DNA of 64,000 bases from Cerina sp048266425. GTDB taxonomy: Bacteria > Bacteroidota > Bacteroidia > Flavobacteriales > Flavobacteriaceae. The stretch lies in the NCBI GenBank assembly GCA_048266425.1, contig JBLWZN010000016.1, positions 1-64,000 on the forward strand. Reading direction: 5' to 3'. The position numbers were made by a program, and so were the translations under genes. The notes under the pieces were generated by a model. That model ran no database searches and was not told the origin of the DNA. It was given only the letters and a program-made list of their open reading frames with translations. Numbering within the stretch: position 1 is the stretch's first letter; each line of letters starts with the position of its first letter. Positions 52,564-61,901 of this stretch are shown piece after piece.

Positions 52564-53340
52564 TCAGCCCAATTTATTATTCAATTCGCTCAATCTTATT
52601 TGGGTAAGTACCTTTTTGGTATATAGGGGAAAATCAGCATTTAAAATCCATCCAAAATAACCCGGTTCATCTTCCAAAATCTGTTTCACTTTTTTCCCCT
52701 TGTGTTTTCCGAATGAGAAGGTTACCTCATCATCCTCATCAAATCCCAGGAAGCCGGCAAAATCTGCAAATTGACGATGGGTAGAGAATTCGGCAAGTTT
52801 CTTGATATTGTTTTCGAGCCCTGGATACCGCTCCAACTGCGACAAAAGCACCTCATAGGTCGCCATGGTATCGGCCTCGGCACTATGGGCATCGGTAAGG
52901 TCCTTATTGCAATAAAACTGGTACGCAGCTCCCAGGGTACGCTTTTCCATTTTATGAAAGATGGTCTGCACATCTACCGACACCGTATTCTTCATATCAA
53001 AATCGATCCCCGCCCTTAGCATTTCCTCAGCCAACAGTGGGATGTCGAAACGATCTGAATTAAAACCGCCCAGATCACTGTCCTTGATCATTCTATGGAT
53101 TTCCTTGGAAAGTTCCTTAAAAGTGGGTTCATTGGCCACTTTTTCATTAGATATGCCATGAATGGCCACCACCTCATCGGGAATGGGCATCTCAGGATTA
53201 ACCAACCACGTTTTGCTTTCCTTGTTGCCATTTGGATGTATCTTTAAAATAGAGATTTCCACCACACGATCTTTGGCCACATTGGTACCAGTGGTCTCCA
53301 AATCAAAAAAACAAATAGGCCGTGTTAAATTCAATTGCAT
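52564..53340 (-). CDS. DEDDh 3'-5' exonuclease (DnaQ-like) with C-terminal DUF3820-like domain
   Basis: The 258-residue protein has exonuclease motif I FFDLETTGTNVAKDRVVEISI, motif II with FNSDRFDIPLL and motif III HSAEADTMATYEVL with the catalytic His. The last 55 residues (FSFGKHKGKKVKQILEDEPGYFGWILNADFP) form the small FGKHKG-type domain found in Bacteroidota exonucleases. It probably processes single-stranded DNA or RNA in repair. It does not sit with polymerase genes here. Confidence 0.92.
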   Translation of the reverse strand: MQLNLTRPICFFDLETTGTNVAKDRVVEISILKIHPNGNKESKTWLVNPEMPIPDEVVAIHGISNEKVANEPTFKELSKEIHRMIKDSDLGGFNSDRFDIPLLAEEMLRAGIDFDMKNTVSVDVQTIFHKMEKRTLGAAYQFYCNKDLTDAHSAEADTMATYEVLLSQLERYPGLENNIKKLAEFSTHRQFADFAGFLGFDEDDEVTFSFGKHKGKKVKQILEDEPGYFGWILNADFPLYTKKVLTQIRLSELNNKLG

Positions 53341-53409
53341 AAGTTCCCCGTTTGTGCAAAGATAGTTTTTACCTAGTTCAGGGAAAATGAATATTAGGTT
53401 TAATCGATA

Positions 53410-53488
53410 AAAAGTGTAGCTGGAGGTTGGATATTGGAGGTTAGAGGTTAGAAAAAGAAATGAATCAGGAAACCTAAATCAAGAGTCA
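53410..53488. repeat. GGAGGTTGGATATTGGAGGTTAG-type decayed repeat
   Basis: The spacer holds irregular 'ggaggtt' and 'gaggttag' units and then 'aatcaagag'-type units like the module near 19480. No gene is seen. Confidence 0.45.
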
Positions 53489-53854
53489 TGATTTATTGTT
53501 GGTAATCGTTTTGGAGGATTTGGCTCTTCCGTTAAAATCCAAACACAGGTCTACCCAAAATTCAAAATCCGATTCGGATTGAAACCCTTTCGGTTCCACA
53601 TAGCAATATCCGTTATACACCTTGCTTTTCATCACCATCCTTTTAAAACCGATTCTTCGGGATAGTTCCTCGGTCAACTTTGGATCAAAACGGCACATTA
53701 GATTGTCTCCGCTTGCGTTAACGCACATTTTCCCATTTACCATAAAGGCAAGTCCACCAAACATTTTTCTTTCCTTAACAGAAATGGAAGGGATGGCCTT
53801 AAGATAAGTTCTAATTCTGTCCGCTAGTTCGATGTTGTAGGCCATATGAAACAT
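53486..53854 (-). CDS. TfoX/Sxy N-terminal-domain protein
   Basis: The 122-residue protein contains the TfoX_N fold: VKERKMFGGLAFMVNGKMCVNASGDNLMCRFDP. In gamma-proteobacteria the full TfoX controls competence; single-domain versions are widespread and of unknown role. The true start may be the Met at 53845 (MAYNIELADRIR). It is not linked to competence genes other than cinA, whose name is historical. Confidence 0.88.
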   Translation of the reverse strand: MFHMAYNIELADRIRTYLKAIPSISVKERKMFGGLAFMVNGKMCVNASGDNLMCRFDPKLTEELSRRIGFKRMVMKSKVYNGYCYVEPKGFQSESDFEFWVDLCLDFNGRAKSSKTITNNKS

Positions 53855-53890
53855 ATTTGGAATTGATGGGAACTCACCAAAACCGTTAAC

Positions 53891-54505
53891 TCACTTAAGA
53901 TGATGCGAAGTTACAATTTGCCCGCCCTTTCTTAAGATATCTATTTTGGCCAGCTCGAATGCTTCTTGATCCAAGGGCTTTGTCGCATCTTCGATCAAAG
54001 TTACCGAAAAACCTTCCGCCAGGGCATCCATAACAGAAAAATAGATACAAAATTCACCGGCAAGTCCGGCCACAAATACTTCATTAACGCCCCTTTCCTT
54101 AAGATATCCGGTTAGGCCGGTAGATTTTAAGTGGGCATTGTCGTAAAAGCCACTGTAACTATCTATTTCCAAATTTGTGCCTTTTCTAAAAATACCTTCG
54201 ATCCCGGATGTTTCCAATTGGGCGTGGAATTCGGCACCGGCACTGCCCTGTACGCAGTGATCGGGCCATAATACCTGATCTAGGCCATTGATTTTGATTA
54301 CATCAAATTCCTTGTTCCCGACATGGGTAGATGCAAAACTGGCATGTCCCTTGGGATGCCAATCTTGGGTAGCGACCACCAAATCAAACTTTTTTTGAAG
54401 TCGATTTATTACGGGAACAACAAGGTCTCCTTTCGGGACCGGAAGTGCCCCTCCAGGCATAAAATCGTTTTGAACATCGATTATTAGTAGTGCTTTCATG
54501 GACAT
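53891..54505 (-). CDS. pncA: Nicotinamidase
   Basis: The 204-residue cysteine hydrolase has the catalytic Asp in LLIIDVQNDF, the metal-site segment TQDWHPKGHASFA, LWPDHCVQGSAGAEFH and the nucleophile Cys in FVAGLAGEFCIYFSVMDA. It converts nicotinamide to nicotinate for NAD salvage. The next enzyme of the path, PncB, is encoded directly upstream (54644-56053) in the same direction. Start may be the third codon (54499), where the core sequence begins. Confidence 0.95.
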   Translation of the reverse strand: MSMKALLIIDVQNDFMPGGALPVPKGDLVVPVINRLQKKFDLVVATQDWHPKGHASFASTHVGNKEFDVIKINGLDQVLWPDHCVQGSAGAEFHAQLETSGIEGIFRKGTNLEIDSYSGFYDNAHLKSTGLTGYLKERGVNEVFVAGLAGEFCIYFSVMDALAEGFSVTLIEDATKPLDQEAFELAKIDILRKGGQIVTSHHLK

Positions 54506-54554
54506 ATCATTTTAGCTACAAACTGATTAACAATTATTTTAAATACAAGTAGCA

Positions 54555-54650
54555 TTAGAAAAGAGAACATAGAAAAGAGAATATAGAAAAGAGAATATAG
54601 AGAAATGACTTTTTTAAACTCCTAAACCTATAAACCCATAAACCTATATA
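54555..54650. repeat. AGAAAAGAGAATAT and TAAACCTATAAACCC modules
   Basis: About four units of 'atagaaaagagaa' (54555-54606) are followed by 'aaacctataaacccataaacc' units (54613-54650) between pncA and pncB. The two modules recur at 34770 and 21361 in the opposite orientation. Confidence 0.6.
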
Positions 54651-56053
54651 CTCCTTCTAGATTCCCTGATAAGATCATCCCGCTCGTTCCTCAGGGCCTC
54701 GCTTATCCCGATCTTATAGATGTGCGGATTGTCAAAGCGCTTGTATTCTATGGGCAATTCCGATAACCGTTGTTTGCTGTATTCGGCAATCTTGGATAGT
54801 GATCGTTTTGGGACCAACACTTTGCCATTTTCCATGACCGTTTCCAGAAGGGGTTCCTGGACAAATCCCTTTATGGCCATCTTTTTGGTAATTTCAAATG
54901 GATGGTACATGGTATCGATTTGGGTTTCTTCATAAAGACCGATAGCGTCGGCCCCTACGCATTTTCCATTGTCATCCTTTATCCGGAATACTTGTTTTCT
55001 GTGCGGAAGCGTGGTTTTTGTAATACTTTCCGATAGTTTTATCCTTGGCTTTCCTCCAGACCATGCGAGCTTATACACTCCGTCGAGGGCGCCGTCGGGG
55101 CTACCGGTAACCAAATTGGTCCCCACCCCAAAAATATCGATGGGGCCTTCCTGTTCCAAAATACTTTTGATCACATACTCGTCCAATTGGTTGGAAGCAG
55201 CGATTTTTACATAGTGAAGACCAGCATCATCCAAAAGTTGGCGGGTCTTTTTCGCTAGATAGGCAAGGTCACCACTGTCCAACCGCACCGCCAATAATCT
55301 ATCGCCTCTTTTCTCCATTTCCTTCGCCACCGTGATAGCATTTGGCAGGCCACTTTCCAAGGTGTTATAGGTATCTACGAGCAGCACACAATCCTGGGGG
55401 CGTTCTAGGGCAAACTGCCGAAAAGCGGTAAGTTCATCGTCAAAACTCTGGATAAAGGAATGCGCCATGGTGCCAGAAACCGGGATATCAAAATCTTTTC
55501 CTGCCACTACATTGCTCGTTGCATAAAATCCACCGATCACGGCCGCCCTGGATGCCAAATAACCTCCTGGTCCTTGGGCTCTTCGAAGTCCAAAATCGAT
55601 TAAGGTCCTCCCTCGCGCCACTAGGTGAATACGGCTCGCCTTGGTGGCGATCAAGGTTTGAAAATTCAATATATTCAGAATAATGGTTTCCACCAACTGG
55701 GCTTCTATAATATTAGCCTCTACCTGCAGCACTGGTCTATTTGGAAATACAACATCACCCTCCTTTACGGAACGGACCCTCCCCCGAAATCGAAAATCTT
55801 TCAAAAAGTCGATAAAATCGGCATCAAAGTGTTGCTCTTTAAGAAACTCCAAATCTTCTTTGGAAAACTTTAGATTTTCAAGGATTCCCAGTAGAAGTTC
55901 CAAACCGGCAAAGATTGCGTACCCCCCTTGGTAGGGGAGCTTGCGGAAAAAGTAATCAAAAACCGCATGATCTTCCTTTTGGCCGCTCTTAAAATAGACT
56001 TGGGCCATGGCCAATTGATATTGATCCGTATACGTTGCCGTAAAATTTATCAT
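54644..56053 (-). CDS. pncB: Nicotinate phosphoribosyltransferase
   Basis: About 469 residues from the ATG at 56053. NAPRTase-family blocks include MINFTATYTDQYQLAMAQVYF, DFGLRRAQGPGGYLASRAAVIGGFYATSNV, VSGTMAHSFIQSF, LLVDTYNTLESGLPNAI and the phosphoribosyl-binding VRLDSGDL. It converts nicotinate and PRPP to nicotinate mononucleotide. The frame is open upstream to 56203, but a TATATTTG promoter element lies inside that extension and the family start fits 56053. Confidence 0.94.
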   Translation of the reverse strand: MINFTATYTDQYQLAMAQVYFKSGQKEDHAVFDYFFRKLPYQGGYAIFAGLELLLGILENLKFSKEDLEFLKEQHFDADFIDFLKDFRFRGRVRSVKEGDVVFPNRPVLQVEANIIEAQLVETIILNILNFQTLIATKASRIHLVARGRTLIDFGLRRAQGPGGYLASRAAVIGGFYATSNVVAGKDFDIPVSGTMAHSFIQSFDDELTAFRQFALERPQDCVLLVDTYNTLESGLPNAITVAKEMEKRGDRLLAVRLDSGDLAYLAKKTRQLLDDAGLHYVKIAASNQLDEYVIKSILEQEGPIDIFGVGTNLVTGSPDGALDGVYKLAWSGGKPRIKLSESITKTTLPHRKQVFRIKDDNGKCVGADAIGLYEETQIDTMYHPFEITKKMAIKGFVQEPLLETVMENGKVLVPKRSLSKIAEYSKQRLSELPIEYKRFDNPHIYKIGISEALRNERDDLIRESRRSI

Positions 56054-56071
56054 TCCTTTTGAGGTTTGGAA

Positions 56072-56079
56072 CAAATATA
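56072..56079 (-). promoter_or_regulatory. Promoter -7 element for pncB (minus strand)
   Basis: On the minus strand this reads TATATTTG, fitting TAnnTTTG, 19 bases before the ATG at 56053, and fixes that start. Confidence 0.5.
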
Positions 56080-56228
56080 GCACGGTTCTCCCAAATAAAG
56101 AACTGGACCCAGCATCAATAAAAGAATTCTTAAAACCTACTCCAACAATGGTAGGCCCCTTCAGTCCATTGATTTTATTTTGGTCGAAATAGATTGCAGC
56201 CAAAATTCGTAACCATACCTTAATTGGT

Positions 56229-56236
56229 TATATTTG
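56229..56236 (+). promoter_or_regulatory. Promoter -7 element for the Tat-exported isomerase
   Basis: TATATTTG fits TAnnTTTG, 27 bases before the ATG at 56263. Confidence 0.45.
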
Positions 56237-56262
56237 GATAACAACATTTAATCTGAAAGATA

Positions 56263-57231
56263 ATGATAGATCGAAGGAAGTTTATCGGTGGTGCGGCGAC
56301 ACTAGGATTGGGCACTGCTATTGCCGGAAGTTTTGGCATGGCAGAAAATCCCCTGGGCAAAAAGACAACCCCTAATGCAAAAAAAATAAAGCACAACCCG
56401 ATCGGGGTTTCCTCGTATTCGTTTTGGCAATTCAACGGTCCAAAGGAAAAGGTCCCAATGGAGCTTTGCATTGAAAAGGCTGCAGCCATGGGCTTTGACG
56501 GCATTGAATTTCTTTTGGTACAGATGTCGTCCGAGGAGAACAGCTATCTACAAAAGCTAAAGAAGCAGGCTTATCACGCAGGGTTGGACCTAATGGGTTT
56601 TTCTACCCATCAAGGATATGTTTATCCAGAAAAGGAAAAACGCGAAGAAAATATTGCCAAGACCATCCATCAGATCGAACTGGCGTATCAACTGGGAATT
56701 CCGGTCATGCGATTGAATACCGGTCGTTGGGGAACCACAAAATCCTTTGACGACCTCATGGCGAACAAGGGCATTGAGCCAGTCCTGGAAGGTTATACGG
56801 AAGATGATGGATTTAAATGGGTCATAGACTCCATTGAACAATGCCTGCCCGTGGCAGAAAAATGCGGGGTAGTTTTAGGTCTGGAAAACCATTGGGGACT
56901 GGGCCGGACGGCAGCTGGGGTAAAACGCATAGTGGATACCATCGATAGCCCTTGGCTCCAGGTAACGCTGGATACGGGCAATTTTTTGGAGGACAGGAAA
57001 GCACAAATGGAACTTTTGGCCCCCCAGACCTTTTTGGTACAGGCAAAGACCTATTATGGCGGTGGTAAATGGTACACGTTGGATATCGACTACCCAGAAA
57101 TCGGAGAAATAATGCGCAAGAATAATTACAGGGGCTATATTTCATTGGAATTCGAGGGCAATGAATCTCCCGAGATCGCGGTCCCTAAAAGCCTGGAGGT
57201 ATTACGGGACGCTTTTTATTACGAATTGTAG
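56263..57231 (+). CDS. Tat-exported sugar isomerase/epimerase-like TIM barrel
   Basis: The 322-residue protein begins with a twin-arginine signal (DRRKFIGGAATLGLG). The xylose-isomerase-like barrel has ligand segments VLGLENHWGLGRT, VTLDTGNF, QAKTYYGGG and a final GYISLEFEG. It is related to, but clearly different from, the protein at 11794. Export suggests a periplasmic sugar or keto-sugar substrate. It is a single gene, divergent from pncB and convergent with nnr, so its partner is not obvious. Confidence 0.87.
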   Translation: MIDRRKFIGGAATLGLGTAIAGSFGMAENPLGKKTTPNAKKIKHNPIGVSSYSFWQFNGPKEKVPMELCIEKAAAMGFDGIEFLLVQMSSEENSYLQKLKKQAYHAGLDLMGFSTHQGYVYPEKEKREENIAKTIHQIELAYQLGIPVMRLNTGRWGTTKSFDDLMANKGIEPVLEGYTEDDGFKWVIDSIEQCLPVAEKCGVVLGLENHWGLGRTAAGVKRIVDTIDSPWLQVTLDTGNFLEDRKAQMELLAPQTFLVQAKTYYGGGKWYTLDIDYPEIGEIMRKNNYRGYISLEFEGNESPEIAVPKSLEVLRDAFYYEL

Positions 57232-57239
57232 GCAACCTG

Positions 57240-58787
57240 TTATCCTACTTCCCCTTCCCTTTGCACTTGCGGCCCCTCGGGAACCTTGAACAGATCCAAA
57301 TACGCCTTCCCTATCCCATTTATAATTTCGGAGGCGGAAAGTGCCTGATACCCGGTTTTTTCAACCGCAATATCCCCAGCTTTCCCATGGAGGTAAACAC
57401 CAGATATGGCCGCATGCAGGGATTCGTAGCCTTGGGCTATCAATCCGGTGATTATGCCGGTGAGCACATCGCCACTGCCGCCAGTGGCCATTCCAGGGTT
57501 GCCCGTGGTATTTACATAGCCCATGTCGTTATATAGGACCACGGTATTCGCACCTTTGATAACGAGGATACAATCATATTTTTTTGAAAAGGATCTGGCC
57601 TTTTCCAACTTATCAAAATCATCCTTCCAACTTCCTATCAAGCGCTCCAATTCCTTGGGGTGAGGGGTCAAAACGGCTTTTGCTGGCAGGTCCCTCAACA
57701 TTTCCTTGTTTTTGGATAGGATGTTCAGAGCATCTGCATCGACCACTAACGGGGCTTTGTTGTTTTTTAAAAAATCTGAAAATGCAGTTGCGGTTTCCAT
57801 AGCTGTTCCCATTCCGATCCCGATACCGATAACGGTGGGATCCAAATCAAATTCTATCTTGGAAATCCCGTTCCCAGCCTGGTCCGTTATTACCATTACT
57901 TCCGGAAGTCCAGTTTGCAACGGAAGATAGCCACACTGGGGAACATAGGCCGTGACAAGTCCACTACCTGAATGCAGACAGGCTTTTGAAGCGAGCAAAA
58001 CAGCCCCTATCTTACCATAACTGCCACCGATAAGCAAAGAGTGCCCATACGTGCCCTTATGGGAGAATTTTTCCCGAGGCCGATACCATTGTAGCACCTC
58101 ATTTTTACCTATCAGTTCATACGTTGTCTCCGTTTTGGCCAAATACCCTTGATCCAAACCAATATCCAGCAACTCCCATCCATTGCTGTAAATCCCAGTC
58201 TGTGGTAGGAAAAAAATCAATTTGGGCACCTGAAAGGTAAGGGTATGGTTGGCCCGGACAATACCTTTTTCATCTTCGGGGGCATTATCCAGAAACAGTC
58301 CCGAAGGCACGTCTATGGCAAGTATGAACGCCCGGGATTGGTTCAGGTGCTGGATCAGGTCCGCTACCCAAGTACTGGGCGGACGGTTAAGTCCGATCCC
58401 AAAGATGGCATCCACTATGATGTCATCCGGCGTTATTTCCGGAAGATCCGAATCCCCTGAAATAAAATCGGGCCACACCTTCAGGTCCTTCAACCGGTCC
58501 AGGTTTATCAAAAAATCTGGCGAACGCTTCTCGCTATAGTTGACCACATAGACCGCGATATTGTAATCGTGCTCCTTTAAAAGCCTTGCCACTGCCAATC
58601 CGTCACCTCCATTATTACCGATCCCACAAAACAGATGGATTTTTACCTTAGCGTCCTGTAATCGGAGGTGCATCCAATTAAATACTTGATGGGCAGCACG
58701 CTCCATGAGTTCTGTACTGGAAATCCCCTGATTCTTGATCGTGGCTTGGTCGGCCTGGTATATTTGGCCTGCGCTAAAAATCTTCAT
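57240..58787 (-). CDS. nnr: Bifunctional NAD(P)H-hydrate epimerase / ADP-dependent dehydratase
   Basis: The 515-residue protein has the YjeF N-domain (epimerase, residues 1-215: GIGNNGGDGLAVARLL, DVPSGLFLD) and the ribokinase-like YjeF C-domain (dehydratase, about 225-500: VDADALNIL, LTPHPKELERLIG, NTTGNPGMATGGSGDVLTGIITGL). Together they repair hydrated NADH and NADPH. The gene joins a neighbourhood rich in NAD genes (cinA, pncA, pncB). It lies just after the isomerase gene on the opposite strand. Confidence 0.95.
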   Translation of the reverse strand: MKIFSAGQIYQADQATIKNQGISSTELMERAAHQVFNWMHLRLQDAKVKIHLFCGIGNNGGDGLAVARLLKEHDYNIAVYVVNYSEKRSPDFLINLDRLKDLKVWPDFISGDSDLPEITPDDIIVDAIFGIGLNRPPSTWVADLIQHLNQSRAFILAIDVPSGLFLDNAPEDEKGIVRANHTLTFQVPKLIFFLPQTGIYSNGWELLDIGLDQGYLAKTETTYELIGKNEVLQWYRPREKFSHKGTYGHSLLIGGSYGKIGAVLLASKACLHSGSGLVTAYVPQCGYLPLQTGLPEVMVITDQAGNGISKIEFDLDPTVIGIGIGMGTAMETATAFSDFLKNNKAPLVVDADALNILSKNKEMLRDLPAKAVLTPHPKELERLIGSWKDDFDKLEKARSFSKKYDCILVIKGANTVVLYNDMGYVNTTGNPGMATGGSGDVLTGIITGLIAQGYESLHAAISGVYLHGKAGDIAVEKTGYQALSASEIINGIGKAYLDLFKVPEGPQVQREGEVG

Positions 58788-58972
58788 TTTTATAGATTTT
58801 AGATTTGGGAATTTAGATGTGGGATTTGAGTGGATCGGACTACCAATCCATAAATTGATCCTTAGCTCATTTTGGATTTAAATTCCCATTTACAATAATT
58901 TGCCCGAATAATCATTGAACTACTAACTCAATAACCAAATAATTATCAAATCCGAAAAAATCATCACAAACA

Positions 58973-59003
58973 TTTGATTCGGTTATCAAAAATACTACAT
59001 TTG
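58973..59003 (+). promoter_or_regulatory. Promoter of the threonine operon
   Basis: TTTG (58973-58976), 19 bases, then TACATTTG (58996-59003) matches the Bacteroidota consensus almost perfectly. Transcription would start near 59010, about 9 bases before the leader peptide ATG. Upstream, 58788-58972 shows only AT-rich sequence. Confidence 0.8.
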
Positions 59004-59018
59004 ATCCTTTCGATACCC

Positions 59019-59114
59019 ATGCATTTGTACAACACGGACATAAGAACCATTTTTTCTTCCATTCACAATGGTTGCACTACCTTTATTGCTACCACCATCA
59101 CCCCTTTGGGGTAA
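59019..59114 (+). CDS. thrL: Threonine operon leader peptide (attenuator)
   Basis: A 31-codon frame reads MHLYNTDIRTIFSSIHNGC followed by TTFIATTITPLG and a stop. It contains seven Thr and five Ile codons, six of the Thr and two of the Ile within the last twelve codons or so. It lies just after a strong promoter and 72 bases before thrA, whose pathway makes threonine and, through it, isoleucine. Competing stems can be drawn: AATGGT (59067-59072) pairs with ACCATT (59046-59051) or, one base shorter, with ACCAT (59094-59098). This suggests ribosome-stalling attenuation. I do not see a canonical GC-rich terminator, so the exact mechanism is unclear. Confidence 0.75.
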   Translation: MHLYNTDIRTIFSSIHNGCTTFIATTITPLG

Positions 59115-59186
59115 GCTACTACATATACGTCCGTTTTTTGCTATTTTTTATAGCCACAATAAATTACCACTTAACTGTATTCCAAA

Positions 59187-61631
59187 ATGAAAGTTCTAAA
59201 ATTCGGTGGCACTTCGGTAGCCAACGCAAAAAATATATCCCAAGTAAAAGATATTGTTGACCAGACCCTGGGAGATCGATTGGTCATTGTTGTTTCCGCA
59301 CTCGGCGGAATTACCGACCTTCTTCTTAAAACGGCAGAATTGGCGGCATCCCAGGACAAGGGCTACCAAGCGATCCTTAAAGAAATTGAGGAACGGCACA
59401 TTAGGACCATCCAGGACCTCATTCCCATAGCCTCCCAAAGCAAGGTTCTTAGTAAGGTTAAGAGCGAACTTAACATTTTGGAGACCCTTTTGGAAGGTGC
59501 CTACCTCATTGGCGAGATCACCCCCAAACTTTCGGATAAAATTGTTAGTTTCGGGGAACTACTATCCTCGTACATCATTAGCGAATTTTTCATTGTCTCC
59601 CAATTGGACGCCATCTATAAGGACAGTAGGGAGTTGATCAAAACAAATAATACCTATGGAAAAGGGGTCGTTAATTTTGAAGTCACAAACAGTAATTGCC
59701 AAACCTATTTTAGCCAAAGTGAACATAGAATTACGGTTTTAGGCGGCTTTATTGCCTCCTCTTTACAAGGAAACTCCACTACCCTTGGCCGTGGGGGCTC
59801 CGATTATACTGCCGCGATCATAGCAGGTAATATGAATGCTGAGGCGTTGGAAATATGGACCGATGTTAGCGGCATGTACACCGCCAATCCAAAGATCGTA
59901 AAACAGGCCGTGGCCATTCCGCATATTTCATACGAAGAAGCCATGGAACTGTCGCATTTTGGGGCCAAGGTGCTCTATCCACCAACCATACAGCCGGTCC
60001 TTACCAAAGGCATTTCCATCCATATTAAAAACACTTTTGAACCCCAAGCGACGGGGACATTGATTACCAAGAACCAAAATGGTGGCGGAAAATCCGTTCG
60101 CGGCATAAGCCATGTTGAAAATATGGCCCTTGTATCTTTGGAAGGTCCAGGCATGGTAGGGATCCCGGGAATATCAAAACGTTTTTTTGAAGTCCTATCA
60201 CAGAGCAACATCAGTGTCGTACTGATTACCCAAGCCTCTTCCGAGCACTCCATTTGTGTAGGAATCCCGGCCATTGATGCCGATAAGGCCATCGAGGCCA
60301 TCAATGAGGCCTTCGAATACGAAATTTCACTTGGCAAGATAAAACCTGTAAAGGCCGAGAAAGATTTGGCCATTATCGCGCTTGTTGGGGACAATATGAA
60401 AAGCCATCAAGGACTTAGCGGAAAGATGTTCAGCACTTTAGGCAAAAACAACGTGAATATTCGCGCTATTGCCCAAGGCGCTTCGGAACGCAACATATCT
60501 GCGGTCATAAAAAGGGAAGACGTTAAGAAAGCACTGAACGCACTTCACGAAGAATTTTTTGAGGAAAACGTAAAACAGTTGAATCTCTTTGTAATGGGGG
60601 TCGGGAACGTGGGTTCCAAATTCCTGAACCAAATTCAACAGCAAAGGAAATACCTTAAGGAAAATTTAATGCTCAATATTCGGGTTATCGGCATTTCCAA
60701 TTCCAGGACCATGGTTTTCGAAGAAAGCGGGATCCCTCTAAAAAATTGGGAAGATCTGCTCGCCTCAGGGGAGAAAGCCGACAAATCAAAATTTTATGAC
60801 AGGGTCCAGGAATTGAATTACCGCAACAGTATTTTTGTGGACAATACGGCGAGCCAAGAGGTTTCCAATACCTATTCCGATTATTTACAGCAAAGTATCT
60901 CGGTCGTAACTTGTAATAAAATAGCCTGTTCCTCGGAATATGAAAACTATGCGGAACTCAAAAGCCTGGCCAGAAAATACAACGCTCCCTTTTTGTTCGA
61001 GACCAATGTAGGGGCCGGTTTGCCAATTTTGGATACCCTAAAAAACCTGATTGCCTCAGGGGACAAAGTTTTAAAAATACAGGCCGTGCTTTCCGGTAGC
61101 CTTAATTTTGTCTTCAACAATTTCAATGATAAGGTCACCTTTTACGACGTTGTAAAACAGGCACAGGAACAAGGTTACACCGAACCGGATCCTAAGATCG
61201 ATCTCAGCGGAATCGATGTAATGCGGAAAATATTGATTTTGGCCCGGGAAAGTGGAAATCGGCTAGACATGGCCGAGATAGAAAATAAATCCTTTTTACC
61301 GGAGGAAAGTCTTGATACAACCAACAACGATGATTTTTTTGCCTCGTTGATGAAGCACGAGGATTCCTTCCAAGAGCTGTACAAACATGCGGCGGACAAG
61401 GACTCCAAATTAAAGTATGTGGCTCAATTTGAGGAAGGAAAGGCTAGCGTAGGCCTGCAGGAAATTCCCAAAGGGCACGATTTTTACAATTTGGAAGGGA
61501 GTGACAATATCGTTTTATTTTATACGGAGAGATATCCCAACCAGCCCATGATCATTAAAGGGGCCGGAGCCGGAGCAGAGGTAACTGCCTCGGGTATTTT
61601 TGCGGATATTATCAGGATCGGGAACTTTTAA
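59187..61631 (+). CDS. thrA: Bifunctional aspartate kinase / homoserine dehydrogenase I
   Basis: The 814-residue protein starts MKVLKFGGTSVANAKN (aspartate kinase motif), with LGRGGSDYTAAIIAG and the ATP-site segment LEIWTDVSGMYTANPKIV. Two ACT regulatory domains lie at about 310-460. The homoserine dehydrogenase domain (about 465-810) has the NAD-binding VMGVGNVGSKFLNQ and the catalytic region ETNVGAGLPILDTLKN. It carries out the first and third steps from aspartate to threonine, and is probably inhibited by threonine through the ACT domains. It opens the thrABC operon and follows the leader peptide by 72 bases. Confidence 0.97.
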   Translation: MKVLKFGGTSVANAKNISQVKDIVDQTLGDRLVIVVSALGGITDLLLKTAELAASQDKGYQAILKEIEERHIRTIQDLIPIASQSKVLSKVKSELNILETLLEGAYLIGEITPKLSDKIVSFGELLSSYIISEFFIVSQLDAIYKDSRELIKTNNTYGKGVVNFEVTNSNCQTYFSQSEHRITVLGGFIASSLQGNSTTLGRGGSDYTAAIIAGNMNAEALEIWTDVSGMYTANPKIVKQAVAIPHISYEEAMELSHFGAKVLYPPTIQPVLTKGISIHIKNTFEPQATGTLITKNQNGGGKSVRGISHVENMALVSLEGPGMVGIPGISKRFFEVLSQSNISVVLITQASSEHSICVGIPAIDADKAIEAINEAFEYEISLGKIKPVKAEKDLAIIALVGDNMKSHQGLSGKMFSTLGKNNVNIRAIAQGASERNISAVIKREDVKKALNALHEEFFEENVKQLNLFVMGVGNVGSKFLNQIQQQRKYLKENLMLNIRVIGISNSRTMVFEESGIPLKNWEDLLASGEKADKSKFYDRVQELNYRNSIFVDNTASQEVSNTYSDYLQQSISVVTCNKIACSSEYENYAELKSLARKYNAPFLFETNVGAGLPILDTLKNLIASGDKVLKIQAVLSGSLNFVFNNFNDKVTFYDVVKQAQEQGYTEPDPKIDLSGIDVMRKILILARESGNRLDMAEIENKSFLPEESLDTTNNDDFFASLMKHEDSFQELYKHAADKDSKLKYVAQFEEGKASVGLQEIPKGHDFYNLEGSDNIVLFYTERYPNQPMIIKGAGAGAEVTASGIFADIIRIGNF

Positions 61632-61702
61632 CGGACCCATCCTTTGATCTCTACCCTGGAGGGGAAAGTTGAAGAAATTTAAAATTAGGTAAGTTTATGG
61701 CT

Positions 61703-61749
61703 CCTCCCTTCGGACGAAGGGAGGTGGCTCCCGCCTAAAAAGACGGGAG
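61703..61749. repeat. GC-rich double inverted repeat between thrA and thrB
   Basis: CCTCCCTTCG (61703-61712) pairs with CGAAGGGAGG (61715-61724), and CTCCCG (61728-61733) pairs with CGGGAG (61744-61749). Without a T tract these are unlikely to be a full terminator. A related C/G-rich element follows near 61859-61887. They may set the relative level of thrB and thrC. Confidence 0.5.
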
Positions 61750-61901
61750 ACGGAGGGTTTGAAAGCACAAACCATAGGTATAAAATCGAGGTTGAGCCAT
61801 ATTTGCCAAAGCTTGGGCTATCAAACTCCCCTTTCTCATGTCAAAGACGTGATTCATTCCCCCCCCCTTCATCTGAAGAGGGGAGCTTAATAAAATTGAT
61901 A

